This document shows, in pieces, positions 37,554 through 48,746 of a DNA stretch of 64,000 nucleotides. The notes beneath the pieces were generated by a model. That model worked only from the letters and a program-made list of their open reading frames with translations, was not told the origin of the DNA and made no database searches. Position 1 is the stretch's first letter. Each line of letters begins with the position of its first letter. Position numbers and translations under genes: made by a program. The DNA comes from Bacteroidota bacterium (GTDB lineage: Bacteria; Bacteroidota; Bacteroidia; Cytophagales; Cyclobacteriaceae), in contig CANIVF010000012.1 in assembly GCA_947470895.1 (NCBI GenBank), forward strand, positions 20,248-84,247. The letters run 5' to 3'.

Positions 37554-37571
37554 CGGGTTGAAAATCGAATT

Positions 37572-38912
37572 ATGAAAAATATTTTAAAACTGGCCATCGT
37601 GACGTTGATCATTTCATCGTGTGCAAGCGATAATGGTGAATGGAGGTCAAAGGCTCAGAATCCTGATTATCTGCATCGCTCGATTAAGCAGATTACAGAT
37701 GTAATCGTTTATGATATTTTTTCCCCTCCGGTAGCATCTCGCATTTATGCCTATAGTAGCATTGCAGCTTACGAAGTAGCCATCCATCAAGATTCAATAT
37801 ATCGTAGCTTGGCTGGTCAGTTGACGGGCTTCGAAGCTGTGCCACAACCGGAAGAAGGTAAGGAGTATTGCTATTCGTTAGCTTCCGTTCAGGCAGCTCT
37901 TAAAGTAGGACGCACGTTGGTTTTTTCCGAGGATAAGATGGATGTTTTCTATAGTGAAATCATGCAGGAGTTCCATGATGCTGGTGTGCCAGATGAAGTG
38001 TTTGAACGTTCCATAACCTACGGAACACAGGTTGCTGATCATGTTATAGCCTGGTCAACAAAAGATAATTATAAACAGTCAAGATCATTTCCTAAATATT
38101 CCATTCAGGAAGATCCTTCAACCTGGAAACCTACACCGCCTGCCTACATGGATGCTGTAGAACCACATTGGAATAAGATCAGACCGTTTGCTATTGACTC
38201 CGCTCAGCAATTTAAGCCAGTACCTCCTACACCATTTTCTATTGATAAAAAAAGTCAGTTTTATAAAGAAGCAGTGGAAGTGCTTGAAATGGGAAATAAT
38301 CTCACTACGGAGCAACGTGAAATTGCTTTCTTCTGGGATTGCAATCCTTTTATGATGAATGTGAAGGGCCATGTGATGTTTGCCACCAAAAAAATTTCCC
38401 CCGGAGGGCATTGGATGAACATCACCAACGTGGCTTGCAAAAAAGCCAAGGCCGACTTTACCCAAAGTAGTGAGGCATATGCGCGCGTTTCTATTGCCCT
38501 CGTGGATGCTTTTATGTCTTGCTGGGATGAAAAATATAGAAGCAAGTTGATCCGCCCTGAAACCTACATCAATCAGTATATAAACGAAGATTGGGTGCCC
38601 GTACTTCAAACACCTCCTTTCCCGGAATACACCAGTGGTCATAGTGTGATCTCCGCTGCGTCTGCGGTTACCCTCACAGAATTGTTTGGTGACAATTTCG
38701 CATTTACAGATTCAACAGAAGTAGAGTTCGGTCTTACAGCAAGAAGCTTTAAATCATTTATTCAGGCTTCCGAAGAGGCTGCCATCAGTCGTATGTATGG
38801 AGGAATTCATTATCGACCAGCAGTTGAAGTGGGAATGACAGAAGGCAGAGCGTTAGGAACGTACATTCTTCATAAGATAAGAACACGTAAGGAAGACGCA
38901 GCGCTGAATTAA
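37572..38912 (+). CDS. Vanadium-dependent haloperoxidase / PAP2-superfamily lipoprotein
   Basis: 446 residues from the ATG at 37572 (an upstream TTG frame is unlikely); signal peptide with lipobox ISSC. The three vanadate/phosphate-binding motifs of the family are visible: K321-x6-R328-P, then TSGH with H357 (PSGH in most members), then S406-R407-x5-H413. The Asp expected four residues after the last His (HxxxD) is A417 here (HYRPA). The fold can hold vanadate (haloperoxidase) or act as an acid phosphatase; sequence alone cannot choose. It lies behind the three FG-GAP lipoproteins on the same strand and is convergent with the DUF4249 genes (14 bases apart). Confidence 0.8.
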   Translation: MKNILKLAIVTLIISSCASDNGEWRSKAQNPDYLHRSIKQITDVIVYDIFSPPVASRIYAYSSIAAYEVAIHQDSIYRSLAGQLTGFEAVPQPEEGKEYCYSLASVQAALKVGRTLVFSEDKMDVFYSEIMQEFHDAGVPDEVFERSITYGTQVADHVIAWSTKDNYKQSRSFPKYSIQEDPSTWKPTPPAYMDAVEPHWNKIRPFAIDSAQQFKPVPPTPFSIDKKSQFYKEAVEVLEMGNNLTTEQREIAFFWDCNPFMMNVKGHVMFATKKISPGGHWMNITNVACKKAKADFTQSSEAYARVSIALVDAFMSCWDEKYRSKLIRPETYINQYINEDWVPVLQTPPFPEYTSGHSVISAASAVTLTELFGDNFAFTDSTEVEFGLTARSFKSFIQASEEAAISRMYGGIHYRPAVEVGMTEGRALGTYILHKIRTRKEDAALN

Positions 38913-38926
38913 TTTTGGACTGCCGG

Positions 38927-40000
38927 TTAGAACCAATCAGGTCTTTTATAACTACTATTCCTGAGTGATAAACAATCCAGGCAGTAGCTCGGGTAGTCTG
39001 AATAGTATTTATCTCCATAAAAGGTGCAATCCACGTCTGGGAAGAAAACACGATAGGGAAAATCACTGGGAAGCAATGAGAATCTTTGAGAGGTTTCATG
39101 GGTGGCTTGAAAACAGCCCAACACCTTTTCGGTTGGATTATTTACATTGAATACATTTCCTTTGATTTGCGCTGGAGGTGTATCGAAGATGGAACCGGTC
39201 TGGTTAGCCAAAATATTTACCTTATTCCAATAGGCATGCGCTTCTTCAGTGATGGACGATTGATAGGTATTGAAGTAGTGCTTTTCCAGAAAAGTTCGAT
39301 CAACAGCCCTTGAGCAGATCAATTCTTTTTGGATTTCTGTTGAATTGAATTGACGTCCATCAAATAACGCTATTCGATTTGGCTCTGCTTTTTGAGTTAC
39401 AAAACAAGGAGGAGGAATATTGCCAAGCACGTCAGGGAAATCCGTTGGAGATAGAAGATAAACTTCTTCGACTGTCCAATGGAGAAAACGTTGTTTCCAT
39501 TCCGGTGGCAAAGAAGTTGCCGCATAGATTTTTATTACACGTCTGGGTACATTGGCTCCTTCGGAATCAGTATAAATCTCCTCAACAAAATCATGCGAAA
39601 CGGTTAGTGTACCAGTATATTCCGGCATTTTTTCAGGAACCGATTCATAGACTTCCCCGGTAGGGAGAATTACTTTTATGTGGTACGTTGAGCCTGGTTT
39701 TCCTGTAAAGCCGGATAACGCATAAACACCTTCTGCACGCTCATCATAATTTGTGCTGTTTCCCATTTGATCATTCAGTTGAATGATTGCACCACTGATT
39801 GGATAAGGCAGCCTGCCTTCAGCCGTTATTCCTAACTGGATTTCACTTCGCTCAACCATAGAACTCACCTGACCGGTAATCACGACCTGTCCGCCTTGGT
39901 TTTTTGCACTAAAATCAAAAGGGCTTATACAACTGTATAATAGAATGATTGGTAGCTGACGAAAAATAAAATTTAGAATAAAGGATTTTGCGTATTTCAT
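38927..40000 (-). CDS. DUF4249 lipoprotein (copy 1)
   Basis: About 357 residues from the ATG at 40000; an in-frame ATG at 40027 would add nine residues before the signal peptide. Lipobox LLYSC, then the family start SPFDF and GGQVVITGQVSSM. A mid-protein VEEVYLLSPTDFPDVLGNIPPPCFV and the ending C-L-D-C...RNSSYKRPDWF are shared with the two following paralogues, but this copy is the most divergent. DUF4249 proteins usually accompany TonB-dependent receptors in Bacteroidota and are thought to be accessory lipoproteins. Last gene of the receptor operon. Confidence 0.82.
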   Translation of the reverse strand: MKYAKSFILNFIFRQLPIILLYSCISPFDFSAKNQGGQVVITGQVSSMVERSEIQLGITAEGRLPYPISGAIIQLNDQMGNSTNYDERAEGVYALSGFTGKPGSTYHIKVILPTGEVYESVPEKMPEYTGTLTVSHDFVEEIYTDSEGANVPRRVIKIYAATSLPPEWKQRFLHWTVEEVYLLSPTDFPDVLGNIPPPCFVTQKAEPNRIALFDGRQFNSTEIQKELICSRAVDRTFLEKHYFNTYQSSITEEAHAYWNKVNILANQTGSIFDTPPAQIKGNVFNVNNPTEKVLGCFQATHETSQRFSLLPSDFPYRVFFPDVDCTFYGDKYYSDYPSYCLDCLSLRNSSYKRPDWF

Positions 40001-40084
40001 TTCATTAGAGCGAAGGTACTCGTACAAGCGGATTTTACTTGGTTTAGGATAATGGGTTATATCAAGACTTATCTTTATTATCGG

Positions 40085-41158
40085 TTAAAACCAATCTGGC
40101 CGGGTATAACTACTATTACGCACGGTGGTACAATCGATGCATCGCGCAGGATATTCTAATGAATTAAAGCTTCCCGTAAAAGCACAGGTCGTTACGGTTA
40201 GCGGAAAAGGAAGATCGGATGGGAAAACAAAGAATCGATTATACGTTTGATTGGTAGCCTGAAAATATCCCAGCGTTTTTTCTTTTGGATTTTCTTTACT
40301 TATTAGGTTACCCGTGATCGTAGCCGGAGGGGTGTCAAAGATAGTACCCACCTGGTTTGCTACAATGTTTACTTTACGCCAGTAATCATAGGCTTCTTTA
40401 GTAATGGATGATTGATAAATAGTAAAGTAATGTCGTTCCAGGAAAGACCAATCAATTAATCTTGATCCAACCAGGAGGTTATTGATAGAAGTACTTGTTA
40501 CTTCCGATCCATTGAACAATACAATTCTTTGCGGGTCGGCATTTTGAATAACAAAGCAAGGCGGTGGGATGTTCCCAAAAGGATCGGGGAAGTCGGTAGG
40601 TGAAAGAAGGAAAACTTCTTCAACACCCCACTTCAAATAGATCGGTTCATTCGAAGGTAATAATTCACTATTCGAGTAGAGGTCAAAATAATCTTGCATC
40701 ACTACGGCACCTTCTTTGTCTGTGAATTCTTTCTTAACAATAGTATAGGATACAGATTCCTGAAGTGTAGGTTCCGGTAGTTTTTCTGGAAGTGACTTAT
40801 AAGATCCACCATCTATAAGATCAATTTGAATATAATAAGTCCGCCCTGCTATTCCGACTTCATTTTTTAAATAGTACATGCCTAAATTTTGAACGTCCTC
40901 CTCGTATAAATAAACATTTCCAACGTCATCAAACAATTGAATAGTTGCGCCACTGACAGGAAATGGAAGCTGCGCTATTTTGGCTGTTGTACCCAACTGA
41001 ACAAAGTTCTGATCGCTAAGGTTACTGATTTGCCCGGATACTACCAGTGTACCTCCTTTAATTTCAACTGGAAAATCTATGGGTGTAAGGCAACTTGAAA
41101 GCACTAAGAATACCAGAAACTTAGAAGGGAACCTTAACGGAAAATAAATTTGTTTCAT
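40085..41158 (-). CDS. DUF4249 lipoprotein (copy 2)
   Basis: 357 residues, signal peptide with lipobox VLSSC followed by LTPIDFPVEIKGGTLVV. It is very similar to copy 3 through most of its length (WGVEEVFLLSPTDFPDPFGNIPPP, SRLIDWSFLERHYFTIYQSS), indicating a recent tandem duplication, while copy 1 is older. The C-terminus C-I-D-C...RNSSYTRPDWF repeats the CxxC and RPDWF ending of the other two. Predicted envelope lipoprotein acting with the TonB-dependent receptor upstream; substrate unknown. Confidence 0.85.
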   Translation of the reverse strand: MKQIYFPLRFPSKFLVFLVLSSCLTPIDFPVEIKGGTLVVSGQISNLSDQNFVQLGTTAKIAQLPFPVSGATIQLFDDVGNVYLYEEDVQNLGMYYLKNEVGIAGRTYYIQIDLIDGGSYKSLPEKLPEPTLQESVSYTIVKKEFTDKEGAVVMQDYFDLYSNSELLPSNEPIYLKWGVEEVFLLSPTDFPDPFGNIPPPCFVIQNADPQRIVLFNGSEVTSTSINNLLVGSRLIDWSFLERHYFTIYQSSITKEAYDYWRKVNIVANQVGTIFDTPPATITGNLISKENPKEKTLGYFQATNQTYNRFFVFPSDLPFPLTVTTCAFTGSFNSLEYPARCIDCTTVRNSSYTRPDWF

Positions 41159-41229
41159 CCTTAGACTAAATCTGAAAAGTGGTCTCGTCTGTACATGTAT
41201 AATTCATAAATTAATTTTTGTATGGCTTT

Positions 41230-42354
41230 CTAAAACCAATCAGGTCTGGTATAGCTACTATTGCGCACGGTGGTACATTCGATGCATCTCGCTGGGTAGT
41301 CCGATGGATCAGATATTCCAAATTCTGCAAGGCTTCCATCATAGGTACAGGATCGTACCGTTAGCGGAAAGGGAAGGTCTGCAGGTAAAACAAAGAATCG
41401 ACTATAGGTTTGATTGATCGCTTGAAAATATCCTAGGGCTTTTTCCTCTGGATTTTCTTCACGCACAATATTGCCTTTGATAGTAGCCGGAGGGGTGTCA
41501 AAGACAGTACCCACCTGGTTTGCTACAATGTTTACGTTGCGCCAGTAGTCATAGGCTTGTTTAGTAATTGAAGATTGATAAATAGTAAAATAATGTCGTT
41601 CCAGGAAAGACCAATCAATTAATCTTGAGGCAACCAGAATATTTTTTATCGATGTGGCTGATACTTCTGATCCGTTAAATAATACAATTCTTTGAGGGTC
41701 GGCATTCTGTACCACATAACAGGGAGGTGGAATAATACCAAAGGGATCAGGAAAGTCAGTAGGAGAGAGAAGAAAAGCTTCTTCAACACCCCACTTCAAG
41801 TACGTGGGGTTATTCGTTGACAAGAAGGTACTATTCGAGAATAATTCTATATAATCCTCAACCACAACCGCTCCTTCTTCATCTGTTGATTTCTTCTTAA
41901 CGATATTGTATGAGATGGATTCCTGAATAGCAGGGTCAGGTAATTTTTCCTTAAGTGATTGGTAATGAATTCCGTCAGGAAGTTCTATGGTGATATAATA
42001 AGTCCGACCAGCAACTCCGGCTAAATTCTTTAAATAGTACCTACCTATATTTTGAAAATCCTCTTCGTAAAAAAAAACATTACCAACATCATCATATAAT
42101 TGAATAGTAGCGCCACTGATCGGTAAAGGAAGTTGCTCAATAGTAGCTGTTCTACCTATTTGAATGATGTTCTGGTCGCTGATCGTGCTGATTTGTCCGG
42201 TTACTACCAGTGTACCTCCTTTAATTTCAACTGGAAAATCAATGGGTGTGAGGCAGCTTGAAAGCAACAGGAAAAACAAAAACTTAATAGGATTCTTTTT
42301 GAAGCAATCACTCCACATCGTATTACGTAATAAACGTTGCGAATCCATTTTCAA
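41230..42354 (-). CDS. DUF4249 lipoprotein (copy 3)
   Basis: 374 residues from the ATG at 42354, which overlaps the receptor stop by four bases; a second in-frame ATG at 42318 gives a shorter signal peptide and is possible. Lipobox LLSSC and LTPIDFPVEIKGG, then a beta-rich body nearly the same as copy 2. The ending C-I-E-C...RNSSYTRPDWF is conserved. The four-base overlap with the TonB-dependent receptor gene implies translational coupling, hence joint function at the outer membrane. Confidence 0.85.
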   Translation of the reverse strand: MKMDSQRLLRNTMWSDCFKKNPIKFLFFLLLSSCLTPIDFPVEIKGGTLVVTGQISTISDQNIIQIGRTATIEQLPLPISGATIQLYDDVGNVFFYEEDFQNIGRYYLKNLAGVAGRTYYITIELPDGIHYQSLKEKLPDPAIQESISYNIVKKKSTDEEGAVVVEDYIELFSNSTFLSTNNPTYLKWGVEEAFLLSPTDFPDPFGIIPPPCYVVQNADPQRIVLFNGSEVSATSIKNILVASRLIDWSFLERHYFTIYQSSITKQAYDYWRNVNIVANQVGTVFDTPPATIKGNIVREENPEEKALGYFQAINQTYSRFFVLPADLPFPLTVRSCTYDGSLAEFGISDPSDYPARCIECTTVRNSSYTRPDWF

Positions 42355-44774
42355 AATTTGAAATTATAAGTTAAGGAAGGCAAAGCAGAACCGAGTATGG
42401 AAAGCTGATACGTTTTTGGAATGAAATAGGTTGACGCTGGACGTTGATAGAATACCGAATAGGCATTATCACGACCGAATAAATTGTAAATCGAGAACAC
42501 CAACGAATCATCAATTTTACGAATCACGTTTCCGATGGTAAAGGATACATCCACGCGTAGATAATTTGGAATCTGATATTTATTGCGATTTGAAAAAACT
42601 GGCACCACGGTTCCAGAAGAGATATAACTGGACTCAACGGCAGTGAAAGGTCTACCTGAATTATAGGATATAAGGAATGAAAAGGCTCCACCTTTTCTGT
42701 AGTGTCTATTCAGGACTAGATTAAAAATATGAGGCTTATTATAATTTGAAGGATACCATTCTCCATCGTTAATCGTTTCTGCTTCAAAGGGTGAATCAAC
42801 TTTTACTTCCGTTTGTGAATAGGTATATGAGACCCAACCGGTCCAGCGGCCTTTCAGTCTTCTCATATATAATTCGGCACCATAGGCTCTTCCCAAACCG
42901 GAGAGAAGTTCTGTTTCTATGTGCCGATTTACATACAACTCCGGGAAGTTTTTGTACTCAACCAGATTTTGCATCCTTTTATAAAATCCCTCCACCGATG
43001 TTTCCCACTCATTGTCATTGAGGTTCCAGAAATAGCCGGCTGAGTAATGATCTGCAATTTGTGGAGGTAGGTAGCCTGTGCTCACCTGCCAGATATCAAC
43101 CGGAGTAGCCGATGCAGTATTGCTGATCTGATGAATGTATTGGCGCATACGCCCATAACTTAATTTGACCGATTGATTTTTGAATGTGTTTATCCGCAGC
43201 GCTAATCGAGGCTCGAGTCCTCCAAACGATTTTATTTTTTCAAATGAACGGTAATACACAGAATCCATTATGGTTGATGCCGACTTTGGAATTCCTTCCG
43301 CGTATTGGAATATGGTATCTTGGCCAAGATGCATATATCCGGATAATCGAAGGCCTGCTGAAATCGATATGCGTTCATTGAGTTGAAATTCATCGTTCAC
43401 AAAAAGCGCAGCCTCCCAGCCGTTATCCTTATTGACCTGCTTTGGAATGAAGGCACTTCCTTGATAGGCTTCCTGATGTTCATCTTTGGGTATGTATAAA
43501 ATTGATTCGGCACCTGCCGTAATGCTGTGCTTGTCGTTGGGTATATAACTGACATAGGGCTTCATTTGCAGATAACCCATCGCATTCTTGAGTTGAGAAG
43601 CATTTTGTCCTACCGGATCGATTAATGTAGTATTAAATTGACCGTATGAAAATGAAACGGATGGTGACGCCTCGCGATTAGCGAGCCCTGTCCATTTGCC
43701 CTGGGTAAGGAAGTTATTCCACTCATATCCGAACCGATCAGAAAATTGAAATCCATCATGACTGGAATACACGGAAGCTTCCAATGAGCTATTTTCATTG
43801 ATGCGATGACTTAGGGAAACATAAGCATCGTTAAATGATGCAGTGCTTTTATTTACATTGGGATCAGCTACTTGTTTAAGGAGCCAATTGGGATAGGCAA
43901 TCCTTCCGGATAACAGTATGGATGTCTTTGATTTTATGATCGGCCCTTCAGCAGTGAAACGCGTAGTAATCGGACCAACCCCTCCCTGATAGGTCCACTT
44001 TTCAGCATCACCTCTTCGTGTATTGATTTCCAAAACTGATGAAGCACGTCCACCGTATTGAGCGGGTACCGATCCTTTATATAAACTAAAGTCGCGAATG
44101 ATGTCCTGATTAAAAGCAGAAACAAATCCCAGCGCATGAGAGGTGTTGAAGATCGGAGCATTGTTGAACAAGATCAGGTTTTGATCAGGTCTTCCTCCTC
44201 TCACGTTAAATCCAGAAGCAGCTTCGCCTACCGAGCTAACACCAGGCATGAGTTGCAGACTTTTTACAATATCTACTTCACCTAGCAACATCGGTAATGT
44301 TTTGATTTCGCCCAATGCCATGGTGGTTAATCCTGAGATGGATTGCTTCACATTGCTATTGAGGGGCCGCGCCAGGATTATTAATTCTTCCAGACTCACA
44401 ATCCCCTCCTCCATTTGCACATTGAATAAGCCACCGGATAAAACTTTCAGCCTAAAGAAAAGAGGGAGCATTCCAATATGGCGAATCGAGATTTTGTAAT
44501 CCCCCGGAGGCATTTCAAGTACGTAGTGCCCTTTCGCGTCAGAATAATCAAAGTACTTGCGAGAATCCACCGATATCGTTGCTCCCACAATTGGTTCCGT
44601 GGAATTCTTACTGCGGATAATACCCGTGACTAATATATTTCTTAGCTTGTCTAGGCGAGATGAGTCCTTGCCTACGGTTTGCCAAGGTACTGTTTGCCAA
44701 TCGATTTGCGCTGAACAAACCATTGAAGTCATGAACAAACCAAGCAGGATAAAAAGTCTTTTAGTAGAGATCAT
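42351..44774 (-). CDS. TonB-dependent receptor with carboxypeptidase-regulatory-like domain
   Basis: An 807-residue outer-membrane receptor. The signal peptide ends at VCSAQ; a carboxypeptidase-D-like domain (VTGIIRSKNSTEPIVGATI) occupies about 48-130, then a plug with LPMLLGEVDIVKSLQLMPGV and GFNVRGGRPDQNLILFNNAPI, and a long C-terminal barrel ending in LTYNFKF. It is not a SusC-type protein and has no SusD partner; three DUF4249 lipoproteins follow in the same operon instead. A promoter-like pair lies just upstream. Cargo is unknown. Confidence 0.9.
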   Translation of the reverse strand: MISTKRLFILLGLFMTSMVCSAQIDWQTVPWQTVGKDSSRLDKLRNILVTGIIRSKNSTEPIVGATISVDSRKYFDYSDAKGHYVLEMPPGDYKISIRHIGMLPLFFRLKVLSGGLFNVQMEEGIVSLEELIILARPLNSNVKQSISGLTTMALGEIKTLPMLLGEVDIVKSLQLMPGVSSVGEAASGFNVRGGRPDQNLILFNNAPIFNTSHALGFVSAFNQDIIRDFSLYKGSVPAQYGGRASSVLEINTRRGDAEKWTYQGGVGPITTRFTAEGPIIKSKTSILLSGRIAYPNWLLKQVADPNVNKSTASFNDAYVSLSHRINENSSLEASVYSSHDGFQFSDRFGYEWNNFLTQGKWTGLANREASPSVSFSYGQFNTTLIDPVGQNASQLKNAMGYLQMKPYVSYIPNDKHSITAGAESILYIPKDEHQEAYQGSAFIPKQVNKDNGWEAALFVNDEFQLNERISISAGLRLSGYMHLGQDTIFQYAEGIPKSASTIMDSVYYRSFEKIKSFGGLEPRLALRINTFKNQSVKLSYGRMRQYIHQISNTASATPVDIWQVSTGYLPPQIADHYSAGYFWNLNDNEWETSVEGFYKRMQNLVEYKNFPELYVNRHIETELLSGLGRAYGAELYMRRLKGRWTGWVSYTYSQTEVKVDSPFEAETINDGEWYPSNYNKPHIFNLVLNRHYRKGGAFSFLISYNSGRPFTAVESSYISSGTVVPVFSNRNKYQIPNYLRVDVSFTIGNVIRKIDDSLVFSIYNLFGRDNAYSVFYQRPASTYFIPKTYQLSILGSALPSLTYNFKF

Positions 44775-44808
44775 TGAGATTTAGGCCGGGTGATTGCTAT
44801 TAAACGCA

Positions 44809-44840
44809 CAAAGATAACCTAAGTTAGCGCCACGTGTAAA
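44809..44840 (-). promoter_or_regulatory. Candidate promoter of the TonB receptor/DUF4249 operon
   Basis: On the minus strand TTTA (44840-44837), 20 bases, then TATCTTTG (44816-44809) matches the Bacteroidota -33/-7 pattern, 35 bases upstream of the receptor ATG. It is the best-placed promoter in the window. Confidence 0.5.
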
Positions 44841-44963
44841 GTATTTCTGTGGCAACTTGAATTTTTTGATTAGTAGCACCTGCACATGATTGAATACGTC
44901 TTGATCAGGCTTGGAACTTTGCGTTACTTTCCGCATCTTCCAAATTAAAAATCTGGTTACTCC

Positions 44964-46445
44964 ATGTTCTTAAAACCACACCTCTCCTTTTTACAGATCA
45001 TTAATATGAATGTCGGATTCTTTGGCATTCAGTATAGTTTTGGATTGCAACAGAGTGCCGTCAACCCGATTTATGATTTTTTAGGTGCCACCCCGGATGA
45101 GATTCCACTCCTGAATTTAGCAGGTCCTGTTACAGGGCTTCTGATTCAACCCATTATTGGTGCGCTAAGTGATAAAACCTGGCATTCGAAATTTGGCAGG
45201 CGCAAGCCCTATTTTTTTATAGGAGCAATGATTTGCAGCGTCTGTCTTTTCTTTTTTCCTTTCAGCAGTGCTTTGTGGATGGCTGCCGGATTGCTCTGGA
45301 TTTTGGATGTTGGAAACAATACAGCGATGGAGCCATATCGAGCTTTCATTGCAGATAAATTAAATGATGATCAACGGCCTACTGGTTTTCAAACACAAAG
45401 TTTTTTTACAGGCTTAGGGCAAACCTTAGCGAACATATCATTGTTTATTTTTCCCATCATCATCATTGGAAAAACCGGAGCCATACCCAATTGGGTTTTT
45501 GCTTCTTTCTTTTTAGGTTCGGTGTGCTCTATTGGAACAATCTGGTGGAGCATGAGAACCACTCCGGAAATAAAACCTACCGAAGAAGAGATCATAGCCA
45601 TTAAAAAGAGTAATGAAGGCCAGCCTCACCTGGTGGCTCAATTCTTTATTTCCATTCTCACTTCGGTGATTGCTTACCTGATGTTACTTGTTTTATTAGT
45701 GCCTTCTCTTTTTGACAGATCACTGATGCGCAAAGTACTAACGGCAACGAAATCGCATCCATTCACTAAAATTATATTTGCTCAGAATATAGAAATCATT
45801 GAAGCCATACTTGAAATGCCTAAAGTCATGTGGCAGTTGGCGCTAGTGTATCTTTTTCAGTGGTATGCCTTGTTCTGCTACTGGCAAAATTCTTCCAAAA
45901 GTATTGCACTCTCTGTTTGGAATACGAGCCCTTCCGAAAACAAGGAATTATATGCTCAAGCAGTAAGCTGGGCAGGTCTTGTTAACGGCTGGTATAATAT
46001 AGTCACGTTTCTTTCTGCTTTTGCATTGGTTTGGTTTGTAAGAAAATCAAATGCCAAGGTGGTGCATTTTGTTTGTCTGGTGTTGGCCGGTGTTGGCTTC
46101 ATCATTTTTCCAATGATTGGTAATAAGTATATGTTGTTTCCGGCCATTACTGGTTTTGGGATTGGCTGGGCAAGTATGATGGGTATTCCCTACTTATTAG
46201 TGGTGAGTAAAATTCCAAAGGAGCGCTATGGAGTTTACATGGGTATCATCAATATGATGATTGTTGTTCCGATGATCTTGCAGAGCTTGTCCTTCGGTTA
46301 TGTATTGAAAAACTTTTTAGGCAACAATCCTGGTCATGCTGTTTTATTTGCTGGGGTATTGTTGTTGTTGGCCGCTGTCGCTACGTTGTTCATCAAGTCT
46401 GAAAAGAAGGATGCAGAACCCTCCATGAATGTAAGCTCTCATTAA
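44964..46445 (+). CDS. MFS/GPH-type sugar transporter
   Basis: 493 residues, about 12 membrane segments. It is a paralogue of the transporter at 16722-18242: HLSFLQIINMNVGFFGIQYSF, PDEIPLLNLAGPVTGLLIQPI and SDKTWHSKFGRRKP match segment by segment. A polar and membrane insert (about residues 210-280) widens the middle loop. It is divergent from the TonB receptor and only nine bases before glpF, so it may be part of the glycerol operon or belong with the maltose genes further right. Substrate is probably an alpha-glucoside by similarity; this is inferred. Confidence 0.85.
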   Translation: MFLKPHLSFLQIINMNVGFFGIQYSFGLQQSAVNPIYDFLGATPDEIPLLNLAGPVTGLLIQPIIGALSDKTWHSKFGRRKPYFFIGAMICSVCLFFFPFSSALWMAAGLLWILDVGNNTAMEPYRAFIADKLNDDQRPTGFQTQSFFTGLGQTLANISLFIFPIIIIGKTGAIPNWVFASFFLGSVCSIGTIWWSMRTTPEIKPTEEEIIAIKKSNEGQPHLVAQFFISILTSVIAYLMLLVLLVPSLFDRSLMRKVLTATKSHPFTKIIFAQNIEIIEAILEMPKVMWQLALVYLFQWYALFCYWQNSSKSIALSVWNTSPSENKELYAQAVSWAGLVNGWYNIVTFLSAFALVWFVRKSNAKVVHFVCLVLAGVGFIIFPMIGNKYMLFPAITGFGIGWASMMGIPYLLVVSKIPKERYGVYMGIINMMIVVPMILQSLSFGYVLKNFLGNNPGHAVLFAGVLLLLAAVATLFIKSEKKDAEPSMNVSSH

Positions 46446-46454
46446 AATAAATTT

Positions 46455-48703
<2,249 letters not shown>

Positions 48704-48746
48704 TCTCTGATTCGAATCATTTCAAATGACAATCAACTAATGATCC

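Noticed and set aside
42329..42343. AAACGTTGCGAATCC, similar to the LacI operator AAACGGTTGCGAATCC
   Set aside because: It is one base shorter, lacks the palindromic spacing, and lies inside the coding start of a DUF4249 gene.
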